Positions 44,784 through 55,555 of a stretch of DNA of 64,000 nucleotides are shown in pieces; the first letter of the stretch is position 1; the number at the start of each line of letters is the position of its first letter. The notes beneath the pieces were generated by a model. It was given only the letters and a program-made list of their open reading frames with translations. It searched no databases and was not told the DNA's origin. This stretch comes from Coxiella endosymbiont of Amblyomma nuttalli (GTDB taxonomy: Bacteria; Pseudomonadota; Gammaproteobacteria; Coxiellales; Coxiellaceae): positions 124,001-188,000 of the forward strand of contig NZ_CP064834.1 in NCBI RefSeq assembly GCF_018107685.1, in the 5' to 3' direction. The translations under genes were made by a program, and so were the position numbers.

Positions 44784-45470
44784 ATGGTTGACAATAAGCA
44801 AATACTTGTAAGTTTGGTTAAAGATCATTTTGGTTCACGAATAGAAAACGTAAATGGTGATCTTGATATCGTGACTATAGAATTATCGGCTAATTATCTT
44901 CTAGAGGTTGGCACAGTGTTACGGGATGAGCCTTCATTTAAATTTGAATTGTTACTCGATATTTGTGGTGTGGATTATTTAGAATACGGTGTTAATCATT
45001 GGCGTACAGAGGAAACGACCAATACAGGATTTAGTCGTGGTTATAATGGGAGCCAATTAAAACAAACAATTCAGTGGAGCAAACCCAGATTTGCAGCGGT
45101 TTACCATTTGCTGTCAATTACTAATAATCATAGGCTCCGTTTAAAAGTTTATGTTGATGGTGAGCCACCTGTGGTGCCTTCGATGATTACAATATGGAAG
45201 TCTGCGGATTGGTACGAGCGAGAAGCATTTGATTTATTTGGGATTATATTTGATGGTCATCCAGACTTACGGAGGCTGTTAACTGATTATGGCTTTGTAG
45301 GTCATCCTTTCCGAAAAGATTTTCCCTTGGTTGGTGAGGTTGAGCTTCGTTATGATGCAGCGCAACAACGTTGTATTTATGAGCCCGTTGATATTCAATC
45401 GCGTGTACTTGTTCCTAAAGTAATCCGTATCGATAATCGTTATGAAAAATGTGAAGAAAAAAATGGCTGA
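44784..45470 (+). CDS. nuoC: NADH-quinone oxidoreductase subunit C
   Basis: A 228-residue peripheral subunit (30-kDa subunit) with the signature [22 protein letters not shown] ahead of [12 protein letters not shown]. It docks with NuoD near the quinone cavity. The preferred start is ATG 44784 after AAGGAAAA; a GTG 24 bases earlier lies in nuoB. It is separate from nuoD, not fused as in E. coli. It overlaps nuoD by 8 bases. Confidence 0.94.
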   Translation: MVDNKQILVSLVKDHFGSRIENVNGDLDIVTIELSANYLLEVGTVLRDEPSFKFELLLDICGVDYLEYGVNHWRTEETTNTGFSRGYNGSQLKQTIQWSKPRFAAVYHLLSITNNHRLRLKVYVDGEPPVVPSMITIWKSADWYEREAFDLFGIIFDGHPDLRRLLTDYGFVGHPFRKDFPLVGEVELRYDAAQQRCIYEPVDIQSRVLVPKVIRIDNRYEKCEEKNG

Positions 45471-46716
45471 AGTTCGTAGTTATACATTTAATTTTGGACC
45501 ACAACATCCGGCGGCTCATGGTGTATTACGTTTAATCGTCGAAGTCGATGGTGAAGTGGTTCAACGAGTAGATCCACATATCGGTTTTCTTCACCGCGCG
45601 ACAGAAAAACTGGCTGAAAGTAAACCGTATAATCAATCAATCGGTTATATGGATCGCTTAGACTATGTTTCCATGATGGCCAATGAACACGGTTATGTTT
45701 TAGCCATTGAGAAATTATTAAAAGTCGATCCACCTATTCGTGCAAAGTATATTCGTACAATGTTCGATGAAATTACACGAATATTAAATCATTTACTATG
45801 GTTGGGAGCACATGCATTAGATGTAGGCGCGGTGACTGTTTTTCTTTATTGTTTTCGTGAGCGTGAAGATTTAATGGATTGCTATGAAGCAGTTTCAGGC
45901 ACGCGCATGCACGCTACTTATTATCGCCCAGGTGGTGTGTACCGTGATTTACCCGATAGCATGCCAAAATATAAACCTTCGCGCTGGCATAATAGAAAAG
46001 AAGTAGCAAAAATGAATGAAGCACGTGAAGGTTCGCTACTTGATTTTATTTGGAATTTTACTGAACGGTTTCCCAAATTAGTGGATGAATACGAGATGTT
46101 ATTAACTGATAATCGGATTTGGAAACAACGCACAGTAGGTATTGGTGTTGTTTCATCGGAACGGGCATTGCAATTGGGTTTTACTGGTCCTCTTTTACGT
46201 GCATCAGGAGTGGAATGGGATCTTCGGAAAAAACAGCCCTATGCAGCTTATGATCGTGTTGATTTTGACATACCAGTCGGGCAGGAAGGCGATTGTTACG
46301 ATCGCTATTTAGTCCGTATGGAGGAGATGCGTCAATCCATTTGGATTATTCGTCAATGTGTAGAATGGCTACGCAAAAATCCAGGACCAGTCATGATTAA
46401 CAATCATAAAATTGTGCCTCCGGGTCGAGAAATAATGAAACGCGATATGGAGTCCTTAATTCATCATTTTAAATTATTTACAGAAGGATATGTGGTTCCT
46501 GAAGGTGAAGCTTATGCTGCAGTGGAACAGCCAAAAGGAGAATTTGGTGTGTATATTATTTCTGATGGTGCTAATAAACCCTATCGCGTTAAAGTACGTG
46601 CAGCAAGTTATCCGCATTTAGCGGCGATCAATGAGATGTGTCGTGGGCATATGATCGCAGATTTAGTAGCAATTATTTCTAGTATTGATATCGTATTTGG
46701 CGAGATTGATCGGTAA
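45463..46716 (+). CDS. nuoD: NADH-quinone oxidoreductase subunit D
   Basis: A 417-residue 49-kDa-type subunit: [16 protein letters not shown] at the N-terminus (quinone-binding loop with His), [13 protein letters not shown], then YYRPGG and IVFGEIDR at the C-terminus. It forms most of the ubiquinone cavity together with NuoB. The ATG at 45463 gives the typical MAEVRSYT start; ATG 45442 is a possible alternative. The stop overlaps the nuoE start by one base (TAATG). Confidence 0.96.
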   Translation: MAEVRSYTFNFGPQHPAAHGVLRLIVEVDGEVVQRVDPHIGFLHRATEKLAESKPYNQSIGYMDRLDYVSMMANEHGYVLAIEKLLKVDPPIRAKYIRTMFDEITRILNHLLWLGAHALDVGAVTVFLYCFREREDLMDCYEAVSGTRMHATYYRPGGVYRDLPDSMPKYKPSRWHNRKEVAKMNEAREGSLLDFIWNFTERFPKLVDEYEMLLTDNRIWKQRTVGIGVVSSERALQLGFTGPLLRASGVEWDLRKKQPYAAYDRVDFDIPVGQEGDCYDRYLVRMEEMRQSIWIIRQCVEWLRKNPGPVMINNHKIVPPGREIMKRDMESLIHHFKLFTEGYVVPEGEAYAAVEQPKGEFGVYIISDGANKPYRVKVRAASYPHLAAINEMCRGHMIADLVAIISSIDIVFGEIDR

Positions 46717-47240
46717 TGTATAACGTAGAGAAACAATTTAAAATCGACGCCTTGGTTGCCAAAGAAATTGATCGATGGGTTACTAAATATCCACCAGCAC
46801 AAAAACGCTCCGCAGTCGTACCCGCTTTAATGTTTGTACAGAAGCAAAATATGGGATGGTTAAGTAAAGCTGCAATGAATGCAGTTGCGGATTATTTGAA
46901 ATTACCTCGTGTGTGGATTTATGAAGTAGCTACCTTTTATGATTTATATAATCTCAAACCAATCGGTAAACATAAAATCAGCATCTGTCAGAGTGTATCA
47001 TGTTTTTTAATGGAAAGTGATGTGATCGTCGATTGCGTTAAAAAACGTTTACTAATTGATTTTGATGAAACAACCGCCGACGGTCTGTTTACGCTAAAGA
47101 GTGTGGAATGTATGGCTGCCTGCGGGGGCGCACCCATGTGTCAAATTGACGATCAAAAGTATCACGAAAATTTAACACCTGAAAAAATACTAACTATCAT
47201 TGATGGATTAGAGCGAGAGTCAAAGATTAATGCTGATTAA
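46716..47240 (+). CDS. nuoE: NADH-quinone oxidoreductase subunit E
   Basis: A 174-residue thioredoxin-like subunit with the four ligands of the [2Fe-2S] cluster N1a in two pairs: CQSVSC (CX4C) and CMAAC (CX3C) followed by GGAPMC. The [10 protein letters not shown] segment is typical. It works with NuoF and NuoG in the NADH-oxidising arm. It overlaps nuoF by 11 bases. Confidence 0.95.
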   Translation: MYNVEKQFKIDALVAKEIDRWVTKYPPAQKRSAVVPALMFVQKQNMGWLSKAAMNAVADYLKLPRVWIYEVATFYDLYNLKPIGKHKISICQSVSCFLMESDVIVDCVKKRLLIDFDETTADGLFTLKSVECMAACGGAPMCQIDDQKYHENLTPEKILTIIDGLERESKINAD

Positions 47241-48498
47241 TGCAGTGTGTTATCGTACTTTGCATTTACAAAAACCGTGGACGTTAAAGTCTTATGAAAG
47301 CATTGGTGGCTATAAAATATTGAGAAAGATTCTCAAAGAAAGAACACCACCAGAAAATATCATTAATGAGATAAAGGCATCCGCTCTGCGGGGTCGTGGT
47401 GGAGCTGGGTTTCCGACGGGCTTAAAATGGAGCTTTATGCCGCGTGATAAGCCAGGTGAAAAATACGTAATTTGCAATTCAGATGAAAGCGAACCTGGTA
47501 CATTTAAAGATCGAGATATTTTACGATTTAATCCTCATCAGGTATTAGAGGGAATCGCGATTGCTTGTTACACTTTGGGTGCCAAAGTAGGATATCATTT
47601 TTTGCGCGGCGAATTTTGGGAGCCTTTTAATCGATGTGAACAAGCATTGCAAGAAGCATGCGAAACAGGACTCTTCGGGAAAAACATACTAAATTCAGGC
47701 GTGGATATTGACATCTATAATCATTTTAGTGGTGGAGCTTATATTTGTGGTGAAGAAACCGCGTTGATGAATGCATTAGAAGGTAAGCGTGGTTGGCCAC
47801 GATTTAAGCCACCCTTTCCTGCAAATTTTGGTTTATACGGTTGCCCGAGCAATGTTAACAATGCGGAAACTTATGCCTCCATACCGGTAATTTTAGAAAA
47901 GGGTAGTAAATGGTTTGCCGACTTAGGGCCTCCAAACAATGGAGGTACAAAAATATTTTCTGTCAGTGGTCACGTGATAAAGCCGAACAATTATGAGGTA
48001 CCACTTGGTATTCCATTCGCTGAATTATTGGCACTAGCTGGTGGTATGCGCAAGGGGAGCATATTAAAAGCAGTTATTCCAGGAGGCAGTTCGATGCCTA
48101 TTTTACCAGCCGATATTATCATGAAGACGGTAATGAGTTTTGACGGACTGATTGAAGCAGGCTCTATGTTGGGATCTGGTGGCGTTGTGATCATGGATCA
48201 ATCGACTTGTATGGTGAAAGTGCTTGAGCGCATTTCTAAATTCTACATGCACGAATCGTGCGGACAATGTACTCCCTGTCGTGAAGGAACAGGCTGGGTT
48301 TATCGCTTAGTGCATCAAATTGAAAATTCCGAGAGCACAAAACGTGATTTGGAACAGTTACGTCGAGTTGCCAAAAGCATTGAAAATCGCACTATTTGTG
48401 CTTTCGGTGAGGCAATAGCCTGGCCAGTAGCTGGTATGCTAAAACATTTTTATGAAGAATTTGAGTATCATGTTACCTATGGGAAATGTATGGTCTAG
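47230..48498 (+). CDS. nuoF: NADH-quinone oxidoreductase subunit F
   Basis: A 422-residue flavoprotein that oxidises NADH. It has the FMN/NADH motifs [28 protein letters not shown] and [15 protein letters not shown], and the [4Fe-4S] cluster N3 motif [15 protein letters not shown] with a fourth cysteine in [10 protein letters not shown]. The start within nuoE means coupled translation. A 131-base gap without a gene separates it from nuoG. Confidence 0.96.
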   Translation: MLINAVCYRTLHLQKPWTLKSYESIGGYKILRKILKERTPPENIINEIKASALRGRGGAGFPTGLKWSFMPRDKPGEKYVICNSDESEPGTFKDRDILRFNPHQVLEGIAIACYTLGAKVGYHFLRGEFWEPFNRCEQALQEACETGLFGKNILNSGVDIDIYNHFSGGAYICGEETALMNALEGKRGWPRFKPPFPANFGLYGCPSNVNNAETYASIPVILEKGSKWFADLGPPNNGGTKIFSVSGHVIKPNNYEVPLGIPFAELLALAGGMRKGSILKAVIPGGSSMPILPADIIMKTVMSFDGLIEAGSMLGSGGVVIMDQSTCMVKVLERISKFYMHESCGQCTPCREGTGWVYRLVHQIENSESTKRDLEQLRRVAKSIENRTICAFGEAIAWPVAGMLKHFYEEFEYHVTYGKCMV

Positions 48499-48629
48499 AC
48501 TTCACAATACCTCGACTTGATCACGAGGTTATGACGGAGAAAAGAAAGGAAAGTTAGAAGTAACCGAATACCATGTTCTAGATTCTATCTATTAAGATAA
48601 CCCATAGGATTATATAGGCAAACGAAACA

Positions 48630-50987
48630 ATGGTAGAAATTGAAATTGATGGTAAAAAAACGATGATAGAAGATACTGCTTCAATTATTGAAGCAGCAGA
48701 TGCAATGGGGATTTATATTCCGCGTTTTTGTTATCACAAAAAATTATCTGTTGTTGCCAATTGCCGTATGTGTTTAGTGGAAGTCAATAAATCTGGAAAA
48801 CCCATGCCTGCTTGTGCTACATCTGTGACTGCTGGTATGAAAGTTTTTACTAGATCCCAAAAAACCATTGAGGCTCAACGTGCTGTCATGGAATTTTTAT
48901 TGATTAATCATCCCTTAGACTGTCCTATTTGCGATCAAGGCGGCGAATGTGAATTGCAGGATCTTGCGATGGGTTTTGGTCGTTCAAGTTCTAACTACGA
49001 TAAAACTAAGCGCGCAGTATTTAGTGAAAATATTGGTCCATTGGTAGAAACTGAAATGACGCGTTGTATTCAATGTACGCGATGCGTGCGCTTTGGCGAA
49101 GAAATTGCAGGATTGCCTGAATTGGGTGTGATTAATCGTGGAGAAAAAGAAGTGATTTCCACTTATATTAGGCATTTTATGCAATCAGAGTTATCGGGAA
49201 ATATTATTGATCTCTGCCCAGTGGGGGCATTGACGGATAAACCAGCACGTTATCAAGGACGTGGATGGGAATATCATGAAAATGCTGCGATTGCGCCACA
49301 TGATTGTGTGGGAGGTAATATTTTTTTTCATACGCGCTGGCAACAATATGCGCCACAACGGACAGTTATGCGTGCAGTACCTCGTGAAAATAACGCAATA
49401 AATGAAACTTGGATGAGTGATCGTGATCGTTTTAGTCATTTTGGTTTTTATCATGAATCTCGAATTTACCAACCACGAATAAAAAATAATGGAAAGTGGT
49501 TAGATGTGTCCTGGGAAAAAGCACTGATAGCGATAAAAACAAAAATAGGAACGTTAATTAAAAAACAGGGTGCCTCACAAATTGGAGCACTGACATCATC
49601 AAGCGCTACCGTTGAAGAATATTACTTATTACAAAAATGGCTTCGTGGTTTGGGGAGCCATAATATTGATCATCGCATTCGTTGGCAGGATTTTCGGGAT
49701 CAAAACGCATTTCCTATTTTTCCTAATTTAGGCTTGCCCATCGCCGATATTGAAAATTTGACTGTAATTTTATTAGTTGGATCCAATGTCCGATTTGAAC
49801 AACCATTGATCAATCATCGCATTAATAAAGCTTATTCAGCAGGTGCAAAAATTTTAGCTATTAATCCAGTGGATTATCCATTTGCCTTTGAAATAAATGA
49901 AAAAATCATTGTTTCTCCGCAGAGGTTGCTTGAGGTACTGCATATGATAATCAGTGAAAAATCACATGCCATTATAGGAACGCTAGCAAAAGCTGAAAAA
50001 GCTGCTATCTTTCTCGGAGAGCACGCACTTCATCATGCAGAAGCGTCTGAGATTCGCACATGGGCGTATTTTATTGGAGAAAAATGTGGAGCAAGTGTAG
50101 GTTTGCTTACAGAAGGAGGGAATAGCGCCGGCGCCTGGTTGGTTGGTGCAATACCCCATCGTGGGCTAGCAGGCGAATTATTAGATTCACCAGGCCTTGA
50201 TGCAAAAACGATGCTAACAGCTGATCCTTTGAAAGCCTATTTTTTATTAAATGTCGAACCTGAGTTAGATTCTGCCTATGCGGCAGAAGCTAAAAATACA
50301 TTAATAAATGCTGAATTTGTAGTTTGCTTGACGACGTTTCTTAGTTCAGAAATGGAATCTTATGCAGATATTCTTTTGCCTATTGCGCCATTTTCGGAAT
50401 CGGGTGGGACGTTTGTTAATGTAGAGGGGCGTTGGCAATCGTGTATACCGGTAAGCACACCAGAAAATGATTCACAACCAGCGTGGAAAGTGTTTCGCAC
50501 TTTAGGGAACCTTTTTGGCTTGCCTGGATTTGACTATGAGACACTACAAAAAGTCCAATCTTCACTCATGCCAGCAATTTCCAATCTCACGCTCGCACGA
50601 TCGCCAATAGTACAGAACATTAAACAATCATCGTTTTCACAACCTTCCCATCCATGTGAAAATGATGGTATTGGTGAATCCTTTCTGATGCGTCTTGCTC
50701 CATGGCCAATGTTTTGCGTTGATAATATAGTCCGCCGTTCTCAACCTTTGCAAGAAACTTTGGCAGATCGATTGAACAATATTCGCCTCAATGCAAACAC
50801 CGCCTCTCGATTAAACTTCATGGTGGGTGATTCTGTGACAGCAATTCAGGGGAAAAGCCGGGTAACACTACCACTGATGATTGACGAACGCTTGGCTGAT
50901 AATACAGTTTTATTGTTTTCTGGATTAATAGCAACCGCGGGTTTTGGTCAGGCAGATACAACGATTAGATTAGAAAGGAGTGATTAG
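48630..50987 (+). CDS. nuoG: NADH-quinone oxidoreductase subunit G
   Basis: A 785-residue subunit. The N-terminal ferredoxin-like part has [2Fe-2S] ligands ([18 protein letters not shown], later PACATSV), then [18 protein letters not shown] and [15 protein letters not shown] for [4Fe-4S] clusters. The rest is a molybdopterin-oxidoreductase-like domain (about 220-750) without cofactor. It relays electrons from NuoF towards NuoI. Length is normal with no interruptions. Confidence 0.95.
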   Translation: MVEIEIDGKKTMIEDTASIIEAADAMGIYIPRFCYHKKLSVVANCRMCLVEVNKSGKPMPACATSVTAGMKVFTRSQKTIEAQRAVMEFLLINHPLDCPICDQGGECELQDLAMGFGRSSSNYDKTKRAVFSENIGPLVETEMTRCIQCTRCVRFGEEIAGLPELGVINRGEKEVISTYIRHFMQSELSGNIIDLCPVGALTDKPARYQGRGWEYHENAAIAPHDCVGGNIFFHTRWQQYAPQRTVMRAVPRENNAINETWMSDRDRFSHFGFYHESRIYQPRIKNNGKWLDVSWEKALIAIKTKIGTLIKKQGASQIGALTSSSATVEEYYLLQKWLRGLGSHNIDHRIRWQDFRDQNAFPIFPNLGLPIADIENLTVILLVGSNVRFEQPLINHRINKAYSAGAKILAINPVDYPFAFEINEKIIVSPQRLLEVLHMIISEKSHAIIGTLAKAEKAAIFLGEHALHHAEASEIRTWAYFIGEKCGASVGLLTEGGNSAGAWLVGAIPHRGLAGELLDSPGLDAKTMLTADPLKAYFLLNVEPELDSAYAAEAKNTLINAEFVVCLTTFLSSEMESYADILLPIAPFSESGGTFVNVEGRWQSCIPVSTPENDSQPAWKVFRTLGNLFGLPGFDYETLQKVQSSLMPAISNLTLARSPIVQNIKQSSFSQPSHPCENDGIGESFLMRLAPWPMFCVDNIVRRSQPLQETLADRLNNIRLNANTASRLNFMVGDSVTAIQGKSRVTLPLMIDERLADNTVLLFSGLIATAGFGQADTTIRLERSD

Positions 50988-50989
50988 GG

Positions 50990-52012
50990 ATGGATCAAAT
51001 TATGATAATAATGATTCGAATTATCATCAAAATTGTTATTATTTTAGTTCCCATCCTAATCGTAGTTGCGTTTTTAACTTTTGCGGAACGAAAAGTTATT
51101 GGTTATATTCAAGGACGTATAGGCCCTAATCAAGTTGGCTTTCGGGGTTTTGCGCAACCAATTGCCGATATACTTAAGTTATTATTGAAAGAAATTATTG
51201 TTCCTACTGCTTCTAACCGCTATCTTTATTTTATTGCGCCAATTTTATCTTTAGTGCCGGCTTTGCTGGCGTGGTCAGTGATTGCTTTTTCTAAAGGATG
51301 GGTGTTAGCCAATGTGAATGCAGGTTTGCTCTTTATATTTGCAATGTCCTCATTGGGTGTATATGGCATTTTGGTGGCAGGGTGGTCTTCTAATTCTAAG
51401 TACGCGTTTTTTGGCGCTTTACGTTCGGCGGCTCAGGTTGTTTCCTATGAAATCCCGATGGGTTTTACTTTGGTGGGAGTATTGATTGCAACAGGAACGA
51501 TGAATTTGCAAGAAATCGTGTTACGACAAACAGGAGGAATTTGGCATTGGTTATGGTTGCCGTTATTACCTTTATTTTTGGTGTATTGGATTACAGCAGT
51601 TGCAGAAACGAATCGTGCGCCGTTTGATGTGGCCGAAGGTGAATCTGAAATTGTAGCTGGTTTTCATGTGGAATACTCTGGCATTATGTTTGCACTTTTC
51701 TTTTTAGCCGAATATACAAACATGGTTTTAGTATCCGCTATTACTACAGTAATTTTTTGGGGAGGATGGTTGTCACCTTTTCAAGGCATTCCAGCATTAG
51801 AGAAGGTGTTTGCTTGGGTGCCCGAAATAGCCTGGTTTCTATTAAAATTATCACTTTTTATTTTTATCTATTTTTGGATGCGAGCTACATTTCCGCGTTA
51901 TCGTTATGATCAAATCATGCGTCTTTGCTGGAAAATATTAATTCCGGTGACGTTAATCTGGATTATGGTTTTAGCTTTGGCGGTAGAATTTCATTTAAGG
52001 TATTTGGTTTGA
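50990..52012 (+). CDS. nuoH: NADH-quinone oxidoreductase subunit H
   Basis: A 340-residue membrane subunit with about eight helices and the hallmark [19 protein letters not shown], then [20 protein letters not shown] and [20 protein letters not shown], which line the entrance to the quinone cavity. AAAGGAGTG just upstream is a strong ribosome site, two bases after the nuoG stop. Confidence 0.96.
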   Translation: MDQIMIIMIRIIIKIVIILVPILIVVAFLTFAERKVIGYIQGRIGPNQVGFRGFAQPIADILKLLLKEIIVPTASNRYLYFIAPILSLVPALLAWSVIAFSKGWVLANVNAGLLFIFAMSSLGVYGILVAGWSSNSKYAFFGALRSAAQVVSYEIPMGFTLVGVLIATGTMNLQEIVLRQTGGIWHWLWLPLLPLFLVYWITAVAETNRAPFDVAEGESEIVAGFHVEYSGIMFALFFLAEYTNMVLVSAITTVIFWGGWLSPFQGIPALEKVFAWVPEIAWFLLKLSLFIFIYFWMRATFPRYRYDQIMRLCWKILIPVTLIWIMVLALAVEFHLRYLV

Positions 52013-52019
52013 TTAAGAA

Positions 52020-52511
52020 GTGAAACGATTAAAACAGGTGGTTAAAAGTTTTACGCTCTGGGAGCTGCTAAAAGGGCTTCTGTTAACTTTGCGCTATTTT
52101 TACAAGAAAAAGGTTACTGTCTATTACCCAGATGAAGAAGTCCCAAGCTCATTTCGATTTCGGGGTATGTTGGCTTTGCGACGTTATCCGAATGGGGAAG
52201 AACGTTGCATTGCGTGTAAATTATGTGAAGCGGCTTGTCCAGCTTGTGCCATTACGATTGAAGCTGGACCACGTCAAAAAGATGGATCACGACGCGCAAC
52301 GTTATATGATATTGATGTTTTTAAATGTATTAATTGTGGATTTTGCGAAGAAGCATGTCCTGTTGATGCCATTGTTTTGACACCAGAGATGCACTATACG
52401 ATTAAAGATCGGGGTGAGAATATACTGACTAAGGAAAAATTGCTCATGATCGGAGATATATATGAGGAGCAAATTGCCAAAAATCATGCAAATGATAAAA
52501 AGTACCGATAA
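52020..52511 (+). CDS. nuoI: NADH-quinone oxidoreductase subunit I
   Basis: A 163-residue ferredoxin-type subunit with two [4Fe-4S] motifs, [12 protein letters not shown] and [12 protein letters not shown], for clusters N6a and N6b. The first is followed by an extra cysteine (CPAC) that is not a usual ligand. It starts with GTG (KRLKQVVKS). A strong hairpin follows its stop codon. Confidence 0.95.
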   Translation: MKRLKQVVKSFTLWELLKGLLLTLRYFYKKKVTVYYPDEEVPSSFRFRGMLALRRYPNGEERCIACKLCEAACPACAITIEAGPRQKDGSRRATLYDIDVFKCINCGFCEEACPVDAIVLTPEMHYTIKDRGENILTKEKLLMIGDIYEEQIAKNHANDKKYR

Positions 52512-52540
52512 CATATCTGTTATTCTCATAACAGATATGT
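52511..52540 (+). repeat. Perfect 13-bp hairpin between nuoI and nuoJ
   Basis: ACATATCTGTTAT (52511-52523) and ATAACAGATATGT (52528-52540) are exact complements around a TCTC loop, starting on the last base of the nuoI stop codon. No T-run follows, so it is more likely an mRNA-stabilising or processing stem, or a weak attenuator, than a full terminator. The remaining 94 bases to nuoJ hold nothing evident. Confidence 0.75.
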
Positions 52541-52634
52541 GGTATTTAGTAATGAAGGAATAACTGAGCCTTAATTAATTGTCTAGATTTTTATTTTTGT
52601 GGGATTTGGAAGAGGAGCAAGTTGAGAGTGATTA

Positions 52635-53243
52635 ATGTTTCCTGTGTATGAAGTGATGTTTTTTATTTTTGCAATCGTTTTGGTTGCTGCTGCTACGATG
52701 GTCATCGTATCGCGTAATTCAGTGCATGCTGTACTTTTTCTTGTGTTCACTGCTTTTATGAGCGCTGTTTTGTGGATGATGATCCAAGCAGAATTTTTAT
52801 CTTTAGTTTTAATATTTGTTTATGTGGGCGCAGTGATGACATTATTTTTATTTATTGTCATGATGTTAAATGTCAGACCTGTAAAGATACAAAAAAGATT
52901 TGTACGATTTTTATTATTTGGATTATTTTCGATCTTGTTATTCACCGTAACGATGATAATTACTGTAAGGCCTCAACATTTTGGAGCATCCTCTACGCTG
53001 TTACCCCGTGTACTACCTGCTAATTTTAGTAATGCAAAAGCAATTGGGATTTTGCTTTATACTCATTATTTATTACCTTTTGAAATCGGGGCTGTTATTT
53101 TATTGGTGTCTATTATTGCAGCAATTACGCTTGCATTGCAGAAGCGAAAATCGGATGCCAAGTCACAACGTATTTCAGAACAATTGGGAACAACTAAGGA
53201 AAATCGTTTGCGTATCATAAAAATGAAGGTAGAAAAACCATGA
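52635..53243 (+). CDS. nuoJ: NADH-quinone oxidoreductase subunit J
   Basis: A 202-residue membrane subunit with about five helices and the conserved [16 protein letters not shown] and [22 protein letters not shown], the latter containing the pi-bulge helix region. The hydrophilic C-terminal tail is longer than the core needs. It overlaps nuoK by 4 bases (ATGA). It is preceded by a 123-base gap. Confidence 0.94.
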   Translation: MFPVYEVMFFIFAIVLVAAATMVIVSRNSVHAVLFLVFTAFMSAVLWMMIQAEFLSLVLIFVYVGAVMTLFLFIVMMLNVRPVKIQKRFVRFLLFGLFSILLFTVTMIITVRPQHFGASSTLLPRVLPANFSNAKAIGILLYTHYLLPFEIGAVILLVSIIAAITLALQKRKSDAKSQRISEQLGTTKENRLRIIKMKVEKP

Positions 53244-53545
53244 TACCGCTAGGTTATTTCTTGATAATCGGTATTATTTTATTTGGCCTGGGATTTGCTG
53301 GTATTATTATTAATCGAAATAATTTAATCACGCTATTCATGTGTATTGAACTCATGTTACTGGCTGTTAATACAAATTTTGTTGCCTTTGCTCAATATTT
53401 TCAGATGGGTGTAGGAGAAATATTTGTGTTTTTTATTTTAACAGTTGCTGCCGCAGAGTCAGCGATTGGTTTAGCAATTTTAGTACTATGTTATCGTCAC
53501 CATAGCAGTATTGGTATGGATAATATGAAAGTTTTGAAAGGATAG
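53240..53545 (+). CDS. nuoK: NADH-quinone oxidoreductase subunit K
   Basis: A 101-residue, three-helix membrane subunit with [20 protein letters not shown] (membrane glutamate) and [20 protein letters not shown] (second glutamate). These acidic residues take part in proton translocation. The length is typical (100-101 residues). It is coupled to nuoJ by an ATGA overlap. Confidence 0.95.
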   Translation: MIPLGYFLIIGIILFGLGFAGIIINRNNLITLFMCIELMLLAVNTNFVAFAQYFQMGVGEIFVFFILTVAAAESAIGLAILVLCYRHHSSIGMDNMKVLKG

Positions 53546-53584
53546 TAGAGAACTAAGGATAATAAAAATAGCAAGAACACAAAG

Positions 53585-55555
53585 ATGGTAGTTCGGAATT
53601 TAACATTACTGATTGTGTTAGCACCCTTATTAGGTTGCCTAATTGCAGGATTAGGTGCCAAATACATGGGCCGGCGTGGAACACAGTGGATCACCATTAG
53701 CTTGATGACAATTTCCTTCTTAAGTGCTATTTGGCTTTTTAAATTAGTGACAATCGAAGGGAAACATTATTATGGGGCTATTTACACTTGGGGTGTTAGT
53801 GGTCGATTTCATTTCAATATGGGACTTATGGTAGACCAACTAACATCAGTGATGATGTTAGTTATAACCTTTATTTCCTGGGTAGTACATATTTATAGTA
53901 CCGGCTATATGGTTGATGATCCAAGTTATCGACGATTTTTCTCTTACATGTCGATGTTTACTTTTGCGATGCTCATGCTAGTTACGGCGAATAATTTTCT
54001 TCAATTATTTTTTGGCTGGGAAGGAGTCGGTTTAGTTTCATATTTATTAATCGGTTTTTGGTTTGATAAGGAGTCGGCTGTGACTGGGAGTTTAAAAGCC
54101 TTTTTGGTAAATCGAGTTGGTGACTTTGGATTTATTTTGGGAATTGCTGCTATTTTGGATTACTTTGGAAGCTTGGATTATCATACTATCTTCAATGCAG
54201 CAGGAGATATACATGATACACTGAGTATTTTACCTAATGTTCATTGGTCGATAATTACAGTGATTTGTGTCTTATTATTTATCGGCGCTATGGGTAAGTC
54301 AGCGCAAATGCCATTGCACGTATGGCTGCCAGAATCTATGGAGGGTCCCATTCCAATTTCCGCTCTCATTCATGCAGCAACAATGGTGACAGCAGGTGTA
54401 TTTTTGGTTGCTCGTATGTCGCCACTCTTTGAATTATCACAAGCAGCACTCAGTACAGTACTTATTGTTGGCGCAACTACGGCACTTTTCACAGGTATAC
54501 TAGCTTTTGTGGAATTTGATATCAAGCGTGTCATTGCATTTTCAACAATGTCACAGTTGGGTTATATGATGGCGGCGGATGGCGCATCCGCTTATTCTGT
54601 AGGTATTTTTCATTTATTAACGCATGCTTGTTTTAAGGCATTACTATTTTTAACAGTTGGTTCTATTATTATTGCTATGCATCATGAACAAGATATGCGT
54701 AAAATGGGTAATCTTCGAAGATATTTGCCAATAACTTATATAACTTTTTTAATAGGTGCTTTATCATTGGCTGCTATTCCACCTTTTGCAGGATTTTATT
54801 CTAAGGACGCCATTATTGAGGCAGTTTCGTATTCCACCATTCCAGGATCAGGATATGCATATGGATGTTTATTAGCAGGTGCTTTTGTAACAGGCTATTA
54901 TATTTTTCGGGCGTTTTTTATAACTTTTCATACGGAAGCCAGAATGACTGCAAAAATGAGGTCGACGTTAAAAGAAACTCCGTGGAATATGCGTGTACCT
55001 CAATGGATTTTAGGTGCTCCCTCACTATTGCTGGGGGCACAACTAATTTATTGGATTCTTTATTGTTATCCTGGTTTACTAGGCTCAAGCATCGAAACAT
55101 TATCTCCTGATGGTGTGTTGAAAACCATGGCTAACGAATATCATGGTGCTGTTTTTATGGCTTTCCATTCAATTGTCACACTGCCATTTTGGTCATCTGT
55201 TTTAGGCATTGTATCTGCTTGGTTTACGGTCATTAGTGTGCCGAAAATACCCTCATTACTAAAACGTCATATGTCATGGTTATATCGAATTTTAGTTATT
55301 AGATATGCATTTGATATTTTTAATTGGATTATTTTTGTTCGTGGTGGTCGGACACTAGCTAATTTTTTTTTCCTTATAGGAGATTTGAAATTACTAGATC
55401 ATTTTATTATAGATGGCGCGGGACGAAACGTTACCCGCGTAGCACGTTTCATGCGTCGCTTGCAGTCAGGCTATTTGTATCATTATGTATTCGTAATGGT
55501 ACTGAGTCTATTAGTATTTTTAATTTGGTCAGTGTTTAGTCATAAAGTAAAATAA
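53585..55555 (+). CDS. nuoL: NADH-quinone oxidoreductase subunit L
   Basis: A 656-residue antiporter-like subunit with about 16 helices: FFGWEGVGLVSYLLIGFW (Glu of the proton channel), MGKSAQMPLHVWLPESMEGP, HAATMVTAGVFL and LTHACFKALLFL. The C-terminal lateral helix region (after about 530) is present. It sits at the distal end of the membrane arm and pumps protons. Start ATG 53585 follows a 39-base gap. Confidence 0.96.
   Translation: MVVRNLTLLIVLAPLLGCLIAGLGAKYMGRRGTQWITISLMTISFLSAIWLFKLVTIEGKHYYGAIYTWGVSGRFHFNMGLMVDQLTSVMMLVITFISWVVHIYSTGYMVDDPSYRRFFSYMSMFTFAMLMLVTANNFLQLFFGWEGVGLVSYLLIGFWFDKESAVTGSLKAFLVNRVGDFGFILGIAAILDYFGSLDYHTIFNAAGDIHDTLSILPNVHWSIITVICVLLFIGAMGKSAQMPLHVWLPESMEGPIPISALIHAATMVTAGVFLVARMSPLFELSQAALSTVLIVGATTALFTGILAFVEFDIKRVIAFSTMSQLGYMMAADGASAYSVGIFHLLTHACFKALLFLTVGSIIIAMHHEQDMRKMGNLRRYLPITYITFLIGALSLAAIPPFAGFYSKDAIIEAVSYSTIPGSGYAYGCLLAGAFVTGYYIFRAFFITFHTEARMTAKMRSTLKETPWNMRVPQWILGAPSLLLGAQLIYWILYCYPGLLGSSIETLSPDGVLKTMANEYHGAVFMAFHSIVTLPFWSSVLGIVSAWFTVISVPKIPSLLKRHMSWLYRILVIRYAFDIFNWIIFVRGGRTLANFFFLIGDLKLLDHFIIDGAGRNVTRVARFMRRLQSGYLYHYVFVMVLSLLVFLIWSVFSHKVK

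Noticed and set aside
48499-48629. CCTCG/CGAGG stem after nuoF as a terminator
   Set aside because: Only five base pairs, with no T-run, and it lies within a continuous operon.
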